Source: Polyangia bacterium (GTDB taxonomy: Bacteria; Myxococcota_A; Polyangia; Nannocystales; Nannocystaceae). From it: DNA of 64,000 bases. Shown in pieces: positions 9,662-19,222 of this stretch. The translations under genes and the position numbers were made by a program. A model generated the notes under the pieces. The model worked only from the letters and a program-made list of their open reading frames with translations, did no database searches and was not told the origin of the DNA. The stretch is taken from contig JAUIFF010000001.1 of NCBI GenBank assembly GCA_030429545.1, forward strand, positions 841,599 to 905,598. Direction: 5' to 3'. Numbering within the stretch: the stretch's first letter is position 1; each line of letters begins with the position of its first letter.

Positions 9662-11893
9662 GTGAAAGCCAGCGAGTTCAACCTGCAAAGCGTCCTCGAG
9701 TTTCGTCCGGAACTCGGCAAGCTGTTGCTAGGCAACGACCGCATGGTCTTGTTTCGCCAAGAGGCAATGGAAACCCTGCGTGCGTTGTTGGTGGAACACC
9801 TTGGTCAACGGCTGACAACAGCCCTGTTCGCCCAGTTTGGCTACCGTTGTGGCCGCGGGGACTACCTCACCATTACGACCGAGTACGAGTGGGAAACCGA
9901 GGGTGACCGGATGGCCTCTGGGCCCATCATGCACGCGTGGGAAGGCATTGTGCAGCCGATTCCCGAGGTCATTGAATTCGACCGCAACGCCCACCACTTT
10001 CACATGAAAGGGTTGTGGAAAAACTCGTACGAAGCCGAGGTCTTCCTGCGACTTTTTGGCCGCTCCGAACGACCTGTGTGCCACTCGCTCACCGGCTACG
10101 CCAGCGGTTGGAGTTCCGAGTTCATCGGCTTTCCGGTGTTGTGCATCGAGCGGCGTTGTATCGGCTGTGGCGACAGTGAGTGCGAGTGGGAGATTCGTCC
10201 GGTGGAGGCCTGGGGCGAGGAGGCAGATCCGTGGCGCCAGGCCCTGTCCCACGATGCCAACACGGTTGCCCGCGAGCTCGAACGTCGCGTCAATGAACGC
10301 ACGCTCGAACTTACGCGGGCCAACGGACAACTCAAGCTGGCCAAAGAGGCAGCCGAGCAGGCGGCCGCAGTTCGCAGTCGGTTTCTCGCGACCATGAGCC
10401 ACGAGATTCGCACGCCGATCAGCGCCATCATTAGCTCGACTGAGATTCTCGCCCAAACCGAGGCAGACCATCAGCAGCAGGAGTTGTTCCACACCATTCA
10501 CGAGTGCGGCGAGTCCTTGCTCGCGGTGATCAATGACATCCTCGATTTCTCGCGTGGCGAAGAAGGCGAGCTCACCCTCGAATATCGGCCGTTTGAGCCC
10601 GCAGCGTGCATCCACAGTGCGGTGCGTCAACTTCGGCCGTTGGCCCACAAAAAGCAAATACAGCTGGCCGTTGAGGTCGATCAGACCCATGCATTCCCAA
10701 CCGCCCTTGGCGACGACACGCGGCTGCGCCAGGTGCTCATCAATTTAATTGGTAATGCACTGAAATTCACGACCGAGGGCGAAGTTCGGATCATTCTCTC
10801 CGGTCATCCGACCACCAGCGAAGCCGGGAACCCGGCCCACTATCTGCGCTACGTCGTGTCGGACACCGGTATTGGGATTCCGGCCGATCGGCTCGACCTC
10901 GTGTTCGAATCGTTTCGTCAGGTCGACAGTTCGATATCCCGGCGTTACGGCGGTACCGGCCTCGGGTTGGCGATCTGCAAGCGTTTGGTCGAACAGATGG
11001 GCGGGCGGATCTGGGTCGAGAGTGAAGTCGGCGTCGGTTCGCGGTTTTGCTTTGAGTTTGTCGCTGAACTCGCGGCCACCGATCAAGTTGCGGGTACGCA
11101 GGGCGACGAGTTGTCTCAGCTCGCCGAGCGTTTGCCACTACAAATTCTTTTGGCCGAAGACAACCCGACGCTGCGGCAACTCAGCGTTCGCCAGCTCGAG
11201 CGCCTAGGCTACCTCCCCGATATCGCCGAGGATGGAACCAAGGTGCTAGAGCGCCTCAAAGAAGCGCATTACGACGTCATCTTGATGGATATGCAAATGC
11301 CTGACCTCGACGGTCTGGCGACGACCCGGGCGATCCGTGCCCAGTGGACCGATGACCAACGGCGTCCGTATATCATTGCAATGACGGCGAACGCCCTCGA
11401 CAGCGATCGCCAGGCCTGCCTCGCCGCAGGCATGGACGACTACCTCAGCAAGCCGGTTCGCGTCGTCTCGCTTGCCCATGTTCTCGAGCGCTCGCAGGTC
11501 GCACAGGATGTGGACGAGGAGCCAAAGGCCGCGGGTGGTCAGCCCGGCGACCTCACCTTCGACGAGGCCGAGCTTTTTGAACTACTCGACGAGCTCGGGT
11601 GGGAAGCGGTCGCAACCCTCGTGCTCGGCTACAAAGAAGACGCGACGCAGCTGGTCTCGCGCCTGCAACAGAGTGTTCGTGCGGGCGACCTCAAGGAAAT
11701 CCAAAAGATCGCCCACATGCTCGGGGCCAACAGTGCCAGCTTTGGTGCGGGCAAGCTGTGGAAGCTGTGCCAGCAACTCGAACACTCGTCGAGCCTCGAT
11801 GGCGTGGATGTGTTGGTAGCAGCGGCCGCAACCGAGTTGAGCCTGGTGATTCGCGCCCTCGATACGGCACTGGCCGAGCAGCCGGCAGACTGA
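9662..11893 (+). CDS. hybrid sensor histidine kinase: XylR_N/V4R sensor, HisKA, HATPase, receiver, HPt
   Basis: A phosphorelay protein (743 residues from this GTG) carrying all relay domains. The N-terminus (1-175) resembles the XylR-N plus V4R small-molecule sensor, with FGYRCGRGD, GYASGWSSEFIG and the paired cysteines RCIGCGDSECEW. A coiled coil leads to HisKA with the phospho-accepting His247 in MSHEIRTP, then the ATPase boxes NLIGNALKFT, DTGIGIP and GGTGLGLAICKRL. The receiver has LLAEDN and phospho-acceptor Asp543 in ILMDMQMPDLDG. The C-terminal HPt domain has His685 in KIAHMLGANSASFGA. There is no membrane segment, so it is probably a cytoplasmic sensor of a hydrophobic or aromatic ligand or thiol/metal state. 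The frame stays open to 9569, so the start is uncertain. No response regulator lies nearby. Confidence 0.88.
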   Translation: MKASEFNLQSVLEFRPELGKLLLGNDRMVLFRQEAMETLRALLVEHLGQRLTTALFAQFGYRCGRGDYLTITTEYEWETEGDRMASGPIMHAWEGIVQPIPEVIEFDRNAHHFHMKGLWKNSYEAEVFLRLFGRSERPVCHSLTGYASGWSSEFIGFPVLCIERRCIGCGDSECEWEIRPVEAWGEEADPWRQALSHDANTVARELERRVNERTLELTRANGQLKLAKEAAEQAAAVRSRFLATMSHEIRTPISAIISSTEILAQTEADHQQQELFHTIHECGESLLAVINDILDFSRGEEGELTLEYRPFEPAACIHSAVRQLRPLAHKKQIQLAVEVDQTHAFPTALGDDTRLRQVLINLIGNALKFTTEGEVRIILSGHPTTSEAGNPAHYLRYVVSDTGIGIPADRLDLVFESFRQVDSSISRRYGGTGLGLAICKRLVEQMGGRIWVESEVGVGSRFCFEFVAELAATDQVAGTQGDELSQLAERLPLQILLAEDNPTLRQLSVRQLERLGYLPDIAEDGTKVLERLKEAHYDVILMDMQMPDLDGLATTRAIRAQWTDDQRRPYIIAMTANALDSDRQACLAAGMDDYLSKPVRVVSLAHVLERSQVAQDVDEEPKAAGGQPGDLTFDEAELFELLDELGWEAVATLVLGYKEDATQLVSRLQQSVRAGDLKEIQKIAHMLGANSASFGAGKLWKLCQQLEHSSSLDGVDVLVAAAATELSLVIRALDTALAEQPAD

Positions 11894-12038
11894 GGTTCCC
11901 AGCAGTGTTTGGTACTGCAAGTTAATCATATGTATTGACATGGAAAATTGCGTCTGGGTGGCCAGTCGGTGTCGCCCGGGCCACAGGGCCGGTCATATCG
12001 GGCTTGTGTTCGCCGCCAATGATCGGTCTAATCAACGC

Positions 12039-13655
12039 ATGCGGTCCTACGAGCAACTTCGATATGCCCTGTTTGCGTCACTCGGCCTTGCCGTTGTCAC
12101 CGGTTGTGGCGGGGAGCCAATGGGATCGAGTAGCTCCGACGGATCGAGCACGACTGCGCCCGACACCGACACGATGCCCGGGACCGACGCGACAGACTCA
12201 ACCATGCCGAGTAGCGAGAGCGACGGGACTGCGACCGATGTCACCACCGATCCATCGGAGACATCGGAGACATCGGAGACATCGGAGACAACAGGCGAAC
12301 CGACCACAACCGAGACGACGGACGCGACGACCGACGGGCCGACCACAGGTGAGCCTGCCGGATGCGACGACCCGCAACCCATCGATCAGGACCACGTCGA
12401 TCCGCCAACACCTTCTGGTTTTGTCCAGTGTGCAAGTGGCGGGGTGGTGCGGCCTGAGCAGGTCGAGTGCTTGAGCCCGGCCACGCCCTCGACCTGCGTC
12501 GACAACTCCGGGGGCGGTCCGTGTACAACCGACGCCGACTGCTTTGAAGGAATTTTTGGAACATGTCACCAAGACCAGATTTTTGGTGGCGTTACGGAAA
12601 CCACCACCTGCCACTGTGTATACGGGTGCGCGACCGATGCCGATTGCGACCCGGGCGAGGTCTGCCGCTGTGCCGGTCCCGGCCTCGGCCAGTTCACCGA
12701 GTGTGTGCCCGCCGACTGTTCGACCAACGACGACTGTGGGGCCTACGACTGCGGCCTCTCACCCGACTTTTGTGCCCCCGGTGGCTTCAACCTCAAATGC
12801 CACGGCCCCGACGACCAGTGCCATGGCCCCAACGACTGCGAAAACAACGGGTTTTGTGCATTCGAGACCCAACAGTGGGAATGCATCAATGTCGACTGCG
12901 GGCGACCATTTACGGTTGATGGGCGCGCCCGCGTTGCGCACGTGCGTGGAGATGCTCGCGGTCGGTGGACAAACGCGGTCGGCACTTCGATTGCCGACCT
13001 TCCGCAGGTAGCCGCTTACTGGCAGCAACTCGCGTTGCTCGAGCATGCTTCGGTTGCCTCATTTGCCCGGTTTATCCACCAGCTGCTCGCACTTGGAGCG
13101 CCTCCACAGCTGGTTGTCGAGGCCTCGCGTGCACTCGCCGACGAAGTCCAACACACTCGCGAGTGCAGCGGTCTTGCCCAGGCGTTTGGCGGCGCGCCAA
13201 CGGAGCCCGGGCCCCTCGATATCGCCGGCGCACTCGACCACTCGCAAACAGATGTAGATACAATCATCCAGGGACTGATCCGCGAGGCTTGCCTGGGTGA
13301 AACGCTGTCGGCCGTCGAGGCCTTAGAAGCTGCATGGCGAACAACGGGCCCGGTCCGCGAGCGGCTTCTCGCAATCGCTGACGATGAGTTCCGGCATGCC
13401 GTGCTCGGTTGGAAAACGCTTCAGTGGGTGCTCCAAACCCACGGCTCGGCGAGGGTTGGTCAACAACTCCGGGCAGCGGTGGCCACCGAGCTTGCAAGCT
13501 CGCCCGTGGGAGGTCCATGTAGCAGCAACGAATGCTACGGGATGTTGGCCACAGCCACCCGACGAGAAGTTCGGGCGCGGGCCCTCGAGCAGGCAATCTT
13601 GCCATGCGTCGAGCAGTTGCTCGCCACCCACACCGCTCAGGTGGCACGCACCTAG
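12039..13655 (+). CDS. lipoprotein with Cys-rich middle and C-terminal ferritin-like domain
   Basis: A 538-residue lipoprotein: signal and lipobox LAVVTGC (ATG at 12039), a long Ser/Thr/Asp/Gly linker with the SET triplet repeated four times (12253-12289), and a Cys-rich region (about 130-300) of TDADC, NDDCGAYDCG and similar EGF-like spacings. The C-terminal 220 residues form a four-helix ferritin-like domain with candidate di-iron ligands ALLEHASVASF, ADEVQHTREC, GETLSAVEALEA and IADDEFRHAVLGW. This pairing recurs in myxobacterial cell-surface proteins. It may bind metal or act as an oxidase; no substrate can be read from the sequence. It is monocistronic, converging with the hydrolase at 13675. 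Confidence 0.78.
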   Translation: MRSYEQLRYALFASLGLAVVTGCGGEPMGSSSSDGSSTTAPDTDTMPGTDATDSTMPSSESDGTATDVTTDPSETSETSETSETTGEPTTTETTDATTDGPTTGEPAGCDDPQPIDQDHVDPPTPSGFVQCASGGVVRPEQVECLSPATPSTCVDNSGGGPCTTDADCFEGIFGTCHQDQIFGGVTETTTCHCVYGCATDADCDPGEVCRCAGPGLGQFTECVPADCSTNDDCGAYDCGLSPDFCAPGGFNLKCHGPDDQCHGPNDCENNGFCAFETQQWECINVDCGRPFTVDGRARVAHVRGDARGRWTNAVGTSIADLPQVAAYWQQLALLEHASVASFARFIHQLLALGAPPQLVVEASRALADEVQHTRECSGLAQAFGGAPTEPGPLDIAGALDHSQTDVDTIIQGLIREACLGETLSAVEALEAAWRTTGPVRERLLAIADDEFRHAVLGWKTLQWVLQTHGSARVGQQLRAAVATELASSPVGGPCSSNECYGMLATATRREVRARALEQAILPCVEQLLATHTAQVART

Positions 13656-13674
13656 CAACTCGCCCGCTCCCAAG

Positions 13675-16089
13675 CTACTCACTTGGTGTATTTGTATATT
13701 CGACAAAGTCGTGGCACGGCTGCCCGCGCAACGACGGGCATGGGGGCAGGTCGGTCGGGACCTCGATACCCGGGAGCACCGGCAACAGCACACTCGATGG
13801 GTAGGTGCTCGAATGACCGACGTCGTGGGTTACCTCCTCACCATCGAAATCGTGCAGGATAAACTTCCACTCGGCCCGGGTTTCGCCGGGGGTGTCGACG
13901 GCAATACGCACCCGTGAGCCCGCGCGGAAGGCATGTCCAAACGGGAAGATTTCAATCCTGGCCTCGATCCACTCGCCAGGCACCAGCGGTTGCCAATCGG
14001 CTTCGAGATGGGTTTTGATCGGTCGCAGGGCGGTGGCATCGTCGGCCAACTGGCGGTGACTGGCGCGCAGCCAGCCACTTTGTACATACATCTCCTGGCC
14101 ATCCGGACGGACCTCCGAAATCGTGACTTCGAGGTCGGCTTCGTCAGCGCTCGAACGGACCCAAAGGTCAGCTGAGGCCGAGCCGAGCATCACGACATCC
14201 TCTTGCAGGGGCTCGGTGATAAAGACCGCGGCCGTTCCCGGGGCGTCTTGAATCCAGTTCCAGTTGGGCAAAATATCGTTGATGTTGCCCGCGAGGTTGA
14301 GGGTGCGCCCAGCCTCGGGGTCGTGGACAAACGCTGAGCCGCCGCCGCCAGCCGGTGGCATGGCTGTGTCGAGGGTCCCATCGGGTTGGAAGTACCATCG
14401 CGTCGGCTCGGTCTCAGCCAGTGGCCATGTCTCGAACTGTGCCGAGAAACTCGAAGCCGGGACTCCTGGGTCGTACATCTGGCTGTCGCCAACATCGAAC
14501 AACACCGTGATGTCGGGTTCGGCACTATAGGCCGCATAGGCCTCATCGAACGATTCGAACATGGCAAAACGGTCAGGTGGAAATTCGACCTGAGCACCAA
14601 ACACCGACTCGATAAGCAGCGGGGCCAGGGTGCGCAGCAACGGGTCGATTTCCGGGATCACGCCGGCGACGTGGAAGTCGAGAAAGCTCTTCCACTCGAC
14701 CAACAGTTCGGGGGCATAGCCGTCTTGGTGGATGCCGTTGTAGGCCGTAAATCGCGTCAACGGGGAGTTGCTAAATTTGTTGAACAGCGGCGTAAAGTGC
14801 CCGCCTGTTTGCTCGTCTTGCCAACCTCCGGCCATAAACACGGGGACATCGATCTGGTCGACAAACCGCGATGGGTTGAGGGGGTCGGCGACCTCGTCGA
14901 CATAAAACGGGTACATCTGGGCCTTGGCCACGGTGTCGACCTTTTGCCCGTGTAGCAGCTGGTTTTCGCCACACAGCTCGTCCCCGGCATCGACCATGTC
15001 CTGCTCCCAACCCTTGCCGTAGGGATCAGCTCCGTTGAGCACGCCATCGGCCCAGTTGAGGGCAAAACCATCGTTAAAAATACCGCCGGGGGCGAGCGTC
15101 GAAGTCACTGTATCTGCAAATACTGAGAGCGGTGTGATCGCAGCCAAACTCGGCGGACGGGTTTGGGCGATCCACATCTGGCTGAGCCCTGGGTAGGACA
15201 GACCGACAAGCCCCACGCGATGTCCGAGCACCCAATCCTGGGCAGCCACAGCTTCGACAATATCGTAGCCATCGAGCGACTGCAGGGTCTCAAAGTAATC
15301 GTAGGCCCCGCCTGAGCAGGCCGTACCGCGCATGTTGACGCCGACCGTTGCATATCCCATCAATCCCGCGATCAGGCCCGAGGGATGGTTTGGCACATCA
15401 CACAAGATCGGAAAGTCGAGGCACAGGGTCTCGAGTGTGAACGGGTCGGGCAGCGGCGTCGTAAGTGGGGCGCCGGGCTTGGAGGGATTGTACCCGGAGT
15501 AGTTGATAACCGTGGGGTAGGGGCCATCTTCGGGCGGTCCAGGTAGTGTGATATACACAGAAAGCTGGGTGCCGTCGCGGGTTTCAATGTAGCCGAATCC
15601 CGGCTTGAGGGTCTGCCCGTCATAAAATGCTTGGTCGGGGAGGCTGCCCTCAACCGACCAAACCTCGAGCGAGCCGGTCGTCTCGTCGAGGCCGGGGGCT
15701 TCGATAACATAGCCATCACCGGGTTTTAGTTCGCGGAAGATCAGACTGCCGAGTGCATCGGTATTTGCACGTGCAACTTCAATGCCGTCCGGGTCGTACA
15801 ACACAAGCTCGGTTCCCGGGTCGGTGTGGGTGATATGGAGTTGCTCGACACTTTCCCGCACATCAAAGCTGACGTTCGAGGCTTCGGTATCGGTGCCCGT
15901 GTCGGTATCGCTATCGCTGCTTTCCTGGGTGTCCGTTTGACCGGTATCGCTGGTGGGACCGGCTGTCTCCTCGGTCTCGCCCGAGGTCCCCGACTCGCTG
16001 CCGCTCCCATCATCGTCGCCGCCACAGCCGGTGGGTGCGAGCAGGCACAGGCCAAACAATAGCGATATGGGGCGAGCATGCAGGTTCAT
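13675..16089 (-). CDS. CocE/NonD-family serine hydrolase lipoprotein (X-Pro dipeptidyl-peptidase-like)
   Basis: A surface-anchored alpha/beta hydrolase of 804 residues. The start at 16089 gives a signal with lipobox LLAPTGC and a Ser/Thr/Asp/Gly linker. The S15 core has the first strand TVINYSGYNPS, the oxyanion region GVNMRGTACSGG, nucleophile Ser in GLSYPGLSQM, and a C-terminal jelly-roll domain (DLWVRSSADEADLEVTISEV ... HDVGHSST) typical of cocaine esterase and X-Pro dipeptidyl peptidases. It should cleave esters, amides or peptides outside the cell, in keeping with a predatory lifestyle. Its length exceeds CocE because of the linker and an extra N-terminal beta domain. Confidence 0.85.
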   Translation of the reverse strand: MNLHARPISLLFGLCLLAPTGCGGDDDGSGSESGTSGETEETAGPTSDTGQTDTQESSDSDTDTGTDTEASNVSFDVRESVEQLHITHTDPGTELVLYDPDGIEVARANTDALGSLIFRELKPGDGYVIEAPGLDETTGSLEVWSVEGSLPDQAFYDGQTLKPGFGYIETRDGTQLSVYITLPGPPEDGPYPTVINYSGYNPSKPGAPLTTPLPDPFTLETLCLDFPILCDVPNHPSGLIAGLMGYATVGVNMRGTACSGGAYDYFETLQSLDGYDIVEAVAAQDWVLGHRVGLVGLSYPGLSQMWIAQTRPPSLAAITPLSVFADTVTSTLAPGGIFNDGFALNWADGVLNGADPYGKGWEQDMVDAGDELCGENQLLHGQKVDTVAKAQMYPFYVDEVADPLNPSRFVDQIDVPVFMAGGWQDEQTGGHFTPLFNKFSNSPLTRFTAYNGIHQDGYAPELLVEWKSFLDFHVAGVIPEIDPLLRTLAPLLIESVFGAQVEFPPDRFAMFESFDEAYAAYSAEPDITVLFDVGDSQMYDPGVPASSFSAQFETWPLAETEPTRWYFQPDGTLDTAMPPAGGGGSAFVHDPEAGRTLNLAGNINDILPNWNWIQDAPGTAAVFITEPLQEDVVMLGSASADLWVRSSADEADLEVTISEVRPDGQEMYVQSGWLRASHRQLADDATALRPIKTHLEADWQPLVPGEWIEARIEIFPFGHAFRAGSRVRIAVDTPGETRAEWKFILHDFDGEEVTHDVGHSSTYPSSVLLPVLPGIEVPTDLPPCPSLRGQPCHDFVEYTNTPSE

Positions 16090-16179
16090 GGCCAAAGGAT
16101 AGCAACTGGGCCGAGCTCGCTGGTGATTGCCGCAACGTGTGTCGCCACACTGGTGACGGGCTGCGATTGTTGTGCATAC

Positions 16180-16203
16180 AAAAGGGGCCCCGTGAAGGGC
16201 CCC
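16180..16203 (-). terminator. Rho-independent terminator of IgGFc-binding-like lipoprotein gene
   Basis: Read on the minus strand, GGGGCCC pairs with GGGCCCC around TTCACG and is followed at once by TTTT. It lies 25 bases after the stop codon at 16229. Confidence 0.8.
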
Positions 16204-16228
16204 GTGCATCCACTGTTACCGTGTGGGC

Positions 16229-18154
16229 TTACTGCGGGTTGATGACCTCGAGCTTGAGGCCACCCGGGTAGGCGTAGGAGGTCGCGTTGGAGTAGCCCAG
16301 ACCGACAATGCCAAAGGCGGTGTCGCTCTCGGCCAGGTGGCCGCCTTCACCAATCTGATGGTCGGCAACCTCGAACTCACCGACCTGGTAAAAGCCGTTG
16401 ACGGTTTGCCCGTCGATCGTGACATCCGAGCCACCGACCGGCCGAATGACCTGGACGTAGTGCAGCGGATAGCTGGTACCTGTCACGAACGCGTAGCGGT
16501 TGAGGAACTGCTCGACGGGCACCATCTGGTACATCGACGGGTCGCCCGTACCAGCGCCACTGTTTTGGCTCTCGAGGTACTGCACCGGCATAAACGGCTC
16601 ATCGGGCCCGGACTCAAAGATAAAGCTGGTGTTGGTCGGTACCACCAGATCGACAAAATCACCCTGGTTCATCAAGGTGAACGGAGTGCCAGGTTGGACC
16701 GGGTCGGTCGTGACGGTGACGTTGTCGGCCCCGGCGAAGATACGCCAGTGATGGTCTTCGCTCCCGCGGGTGGGCGAGTGCGCCCCAACGTATTTGGTGC
16801 CCCAGTAATCGAGCGGGATCAACTGCTCCTCGATGTGGTCGCAAAATGTCACGCCAGCGGGGACGTTGACACAGGTGACCGCGCCGACAACCCAAATCGG
16901 CTTGCCGTTGCCGGTGATAAACGTGCCAGAAAGGTCGGTGCTGTTAGCCCCGCGGACTTGCAGGGTATCGGCCCGGTTCATGGTGACTTCGCCCGATTGC
17001 CCGGCGTTGACAGCCGGCACGCCGCCGCCCGCGAGCGTGTTGGCAGTTGGCGTCCAGGTCACCGTGGTGTCGTCTTCGAGTGCAATTACATTGAAGTAAC
17101 TCGGGTGATTGCCGAGCGACGCCTGGTACGAGGCAACGATGTGGTTGGAGCGCATGGCGTGCTCAGGCAACAGCATCGAAGCATCGTTGGTGAAGTCCTG
17201 ACCGATCGGCGAGTGCTGATAGGCGATGATCGGGATGTCACTCTCGACCCGGTACGAACCGCCCTGGCGCAACACCGAAATCGTGTTGGGCGGTGTGTTG
17301 GTCATCGTAAACAGGTGAGTCCCGCCGGGGGGGACCTCGACCGGAGCTCCCTGAGCCTGCTCGGTGTTCGAGTTGTTGGGGGTGAAGTAGAACTGCACCG
17401 TTGCCGTCTTGTCGCTGTAGGTGTTGCCGACGATCAGCGAGTCGGGCATGGCGTCATCGAAGTTGTCCATCCGGTTGCCGATAAACGAACAGCCGATACT
17501 GCTCGGCTCGTTGGCCGCCAGTTCACACAGGGAGATGCAGTTGCCCGAAACACAACCCTCGCTCGGCTCGCAGTCGATCGGGTCGCCAAAGTCGGTCCCT
17601 TCCTCGTTGCACACGGCGTAGGAGTCTGGGTCGGTGCAAATTTTGGTGTCGGGGGTGCAGAAGTTGTCGACGCACTCACCCTCGATGCAGGCCGAACCCA
17701 AGGGGCAGGGGACGGCCTCGTATTCCATGCAGTTCTCGGCGCACACCGAAATGTCCGCCTCGACACACACGCCCTCGGGCTCACCCGGTGTGCAGATACA
17801 ACCTTCGGTGGGGTCGGTGGTCGACGGGTCGGTGGTCGACGGATCGGTGGTCGACGGGTCGGTGGTCGACGGGTCGGTGGTCGACGGGTCGGTGGTCGAC
17901 GGGTCGGTGGTCGACGGGTCGGTGGTCGACGGGTCCGATTCGGAATCGGACTCGGATCCCGTGGGACCGGTGGTATTCGTGGTCGTATCGGTCGTCGGTC
18001 CTGCTGTGGTCGAAGTCGGGCCGGCGGTTGTGCCCGTTTCGGTGGTCCCAGTCATGGAGTCGGTGCCGGTTGTCGACGAGTCGTCACCACAGGCTGAAAG
18101 AACCAGACAGGTTGCGGTCGCGACATGTACCGCATGAAAAAAGCGACTGTTCAT
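16229..18154 (-). CDS. large lipoprotein with IgGFc-binding-like domain and DPSTT repeats
   Basis: A 641-residue secreted lipoprotein starting at 18154, lipobox LVLSAC. A Thr/Ser/Gly/Asp linker (residues about 25-115) contains eight DPSTT repeats. A Cys-rich segment follows (CICTPGEPEGVC, ENCMEYEAVPCPLGSACIEG), then a C-terminal domain (about 220-640) resembling the IgGFc-binding N-terminal fold: YSDKTATVQFYFTP, VPPGGTHLFTM, SYRVESDIPIIAYQHSP, and YFNVIALEDDTTVTWTP, with VWVVGAVTCVNVP. In bacteria such domains occur in adhesion or mucin-like surface proteins. The gene has its own terminator and is probably monocistronic. Function in adhesion is inferred. Confidence 0.82.
   Translation of the reverse strand: MNSRFFHAVHVATATCLVLSACGDDSSTTGTDSMTGTTETGTTAGPTSTTAGPTTDTTTNTTGPTGSESDSESDPSTTDPSTTDPSTTDPSTTDPSTTDPSTTDPSTTDPSTTDPTEGCICTPGEPEGVCVEADISVCAENCMEYEAVPCPLGSACIEGECVDNFCTPDTKICTDPDSYAVCNEEGTDFGDPIDCEPSEGCVSGNCISLCELAANEPSSIGCSFIGNRMDNFDDAMPDSLIVGNTYSDKTATVQFYFTPNNSNTEQAQGAPVEVPPGGTHLFTMTNTPPNTISVLRQGGSYRVESDIPIIAYQHSPIGQDFTNDASMLLPEHAMRSNHIVASYQASLGNHPSYFNVIALEDDTTVTWTPTANTLAGGGVPAVNAGQSGEVTMNRADTLQVRGANSTDLSGTFITGNGKPIWVVGAVTCVNVPAGVTFCDHIEEQLIPLDYWGTKYVGAHSPTRGSEDHHWRIFAGADNVTVTTDPVQPGTPFTLMNQGDFVDLVVPTNTSFIFESGPDEPFMPVQYLESQNSGAGTGDPSMYQMVPVEQFLNRYAFVTGTSYPLHYVQVIRPVGGSDVTIDGQTVNGFYQVGEFEVADHQIGEGGHLAESDTAFGIVGLGYSNATSYAYPGGLKLEVINPQ
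17812..17935. repeat. 15-bp coding tandem repeat, eight copies
   Basis: The unit GGTCGGTGGTCGACG repeats eight times, nearly perfect (one ggatcgg variant), encoding DPSTT on the minus strand. The 15-bp period keeps frame, so copy-number slippage would change linker length without loss of the protein. Confidence 0.92.
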
Positions 18155-18364
18155 CCGCGCATTGGGCCAAAATATTTCTCGGGCAACCATGCGCGGTCTC
18201 ACGGCTGCCCGAGATGTCACAGGAGTTTTGTGACGCATCACCCAAAGATCGGTGACTACACAAGTTTTCTCGGGCATACGCCGCGATAGCCGGTGCCCGC
18301 GAGGCGGCGGGAGGTTGCGCGGGGACTGCTGACCCCAAGTCGCGGCAGATGCTCGGGGGGCTTG

Positions 18365-18685
18365 CTAACCCACCACCGAGCCGCCTTTTTCATCACATTC
18401 GGACTTTGGCACGACGATCCAGCCCTTGCCTTTACATTCGTTTTGGCCGGCGCACTCGTGCGCACCTTCGACATCGCAGGCGCTTTGGCCCTTGCACGTG
18501 TTGATGCCAAGGCAGTTGACCTTTTCATCGGCCGCAGCGGTTTGTGGGGCGGCCTCGTCAGCCGGTGCCGCTTGATCGCCAGCGGGAGCTGCCGAGTCTG
18601 GGGGCTGTGGCGGTTGCTTGTCGCAGCCCGAAACAAACAGTGCGGCGACGGACAGGGCGAGGGTTGTGGCCAGTTGCTTATTCAT
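18365..18685 (-). CDS. bufferin-like Cys-rich RiPP precursor lipoprotein (BufA2-type)
   Basis: Small exported protein of 106 residues: signal peptide with lipobox LFVSGC, an Ala/Pro-rich acidic spacer (about 22-54), then a cysteine core in a repeated pattern, CLGINTCKGQSAC (about 58-70) and CAGQNECKGKGW (about 78-89), plus CDEKGG. The C-x-G-x-N-x-C-K-G signature is that of BufA2-type precursors. In bufferins an MNIO enzyme with its DUF2063 partner is reported to modify core cysteines to thiooxazoles that chelate copper. The matching MNIO lies at 19329, divergent, with a di-haem cytochrome gene in between and 33 bases upstream of this gene. A lipobox instead of a plain Sec signal would tether the product to the membrane. 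That it is modified is inference. Confidence 0.75.
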   Translation of the reverse strand: MNKQLATTLALSVAALFVSGCDKQPPQPPDSAAPAGDQAAPADEAAPQTAAADEKVNCLGINTCKGQSACDVEGAHECAGQNECKGKGWIVVPKSECDEKGGSVVG

Positions 18686-18718
18686 GTACTTCTCCAGAGT
18701 CGTTGTTGATACAAATTC

Positions 18719-19222
18719 TTACTCGGCGACGAGGTGGCAGCTGTGGCAACCAAACTCGCCCTTGCCGGTGGTTTTGTCGTACTGCTCACCGAGAAGTTCA
18801 GCCGTGGTTGGAAGCACCTTCTCGACCATAAACTCCGTGATCTCGGCGTCGTACTCACGCGCCGCTTCGATCGGGTTGTCGGCAGGTAGCGGGTAGAGGT
18901 CGTTTGGCATCTTAAAGTCGACGTCGGTCCAGTCGTTGCCGTGACAGGTCTGGCACTTGAACGAGCCATAGGTCTCGGCGTTGTACTCCTGAAACATCGA
19001 CTTCATCTTGGGCAACACCTCGAGGCCCATAAACCGCTTGCGTTGCTTGCGGTCCATGTCGGCCCAGGTTTTGGGCTTTTCCGGCTCGGGGGGCGCTGCT
19101 TCGGGTTCGGGTGCTTCGGCAGTCGGCTCCGCGGTTGCGGGCGGTTGCGTCGGTTCACTCGGTTTGTCGCAGCTGATCGTGGGGAAAACGCTCAATGCGA
19201 GAACAATTGCTGGGGTACGCAT
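18719..19222 (-). CDS. di-haem c-type cytochrome lipoprotein
   Basis: Exported protein of 167 residues. It has a signal with a lipobox-like FPTISC (start ATG 19222) and a Pro/Glu/Ala linker. The C-terminal domain contains two haem-attachment motifs, CQTCH (about 96-100) and CHSCH near the C-terminus. It should attach two haems in the periplasm and pass electrons; no partner oxidase is adjacent. It precedes the bufferin-like precursor by 33 bases on the same strand, so the two are probably co-transcribed. It diverges from the MNIO gene with 106 bases shared between the starts. Confidence 0.82.
   Translation of the reverse strand: MRTPAIVLALSVFPTISCDKPSEPTQPPATAEPTAEAPEPEAAPPEPEKPKTWADMDRKQRKRFMGLEVLPKMKSMFQEYNAETYGSFKCQTCHGNDWTDVDFKMPNDLYPLPADNPIEAAREYDAEITEFMVEKVLPTTAELLGEQYDKTTGKGEFGCHSCHLVAE

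Noticed and set aside
9728..10690. 320-residue antisense frame in the hybrid kinase
   Set aside because: Lies wholly inside a gene with full kinase motifs; no domain of its own.
16223..18097. 624-residue plus-strand frame
   Set aside because: Antisense shadow of the IgGFc-binding-like gene; composed of repetitive Gly/Arg with no domain.
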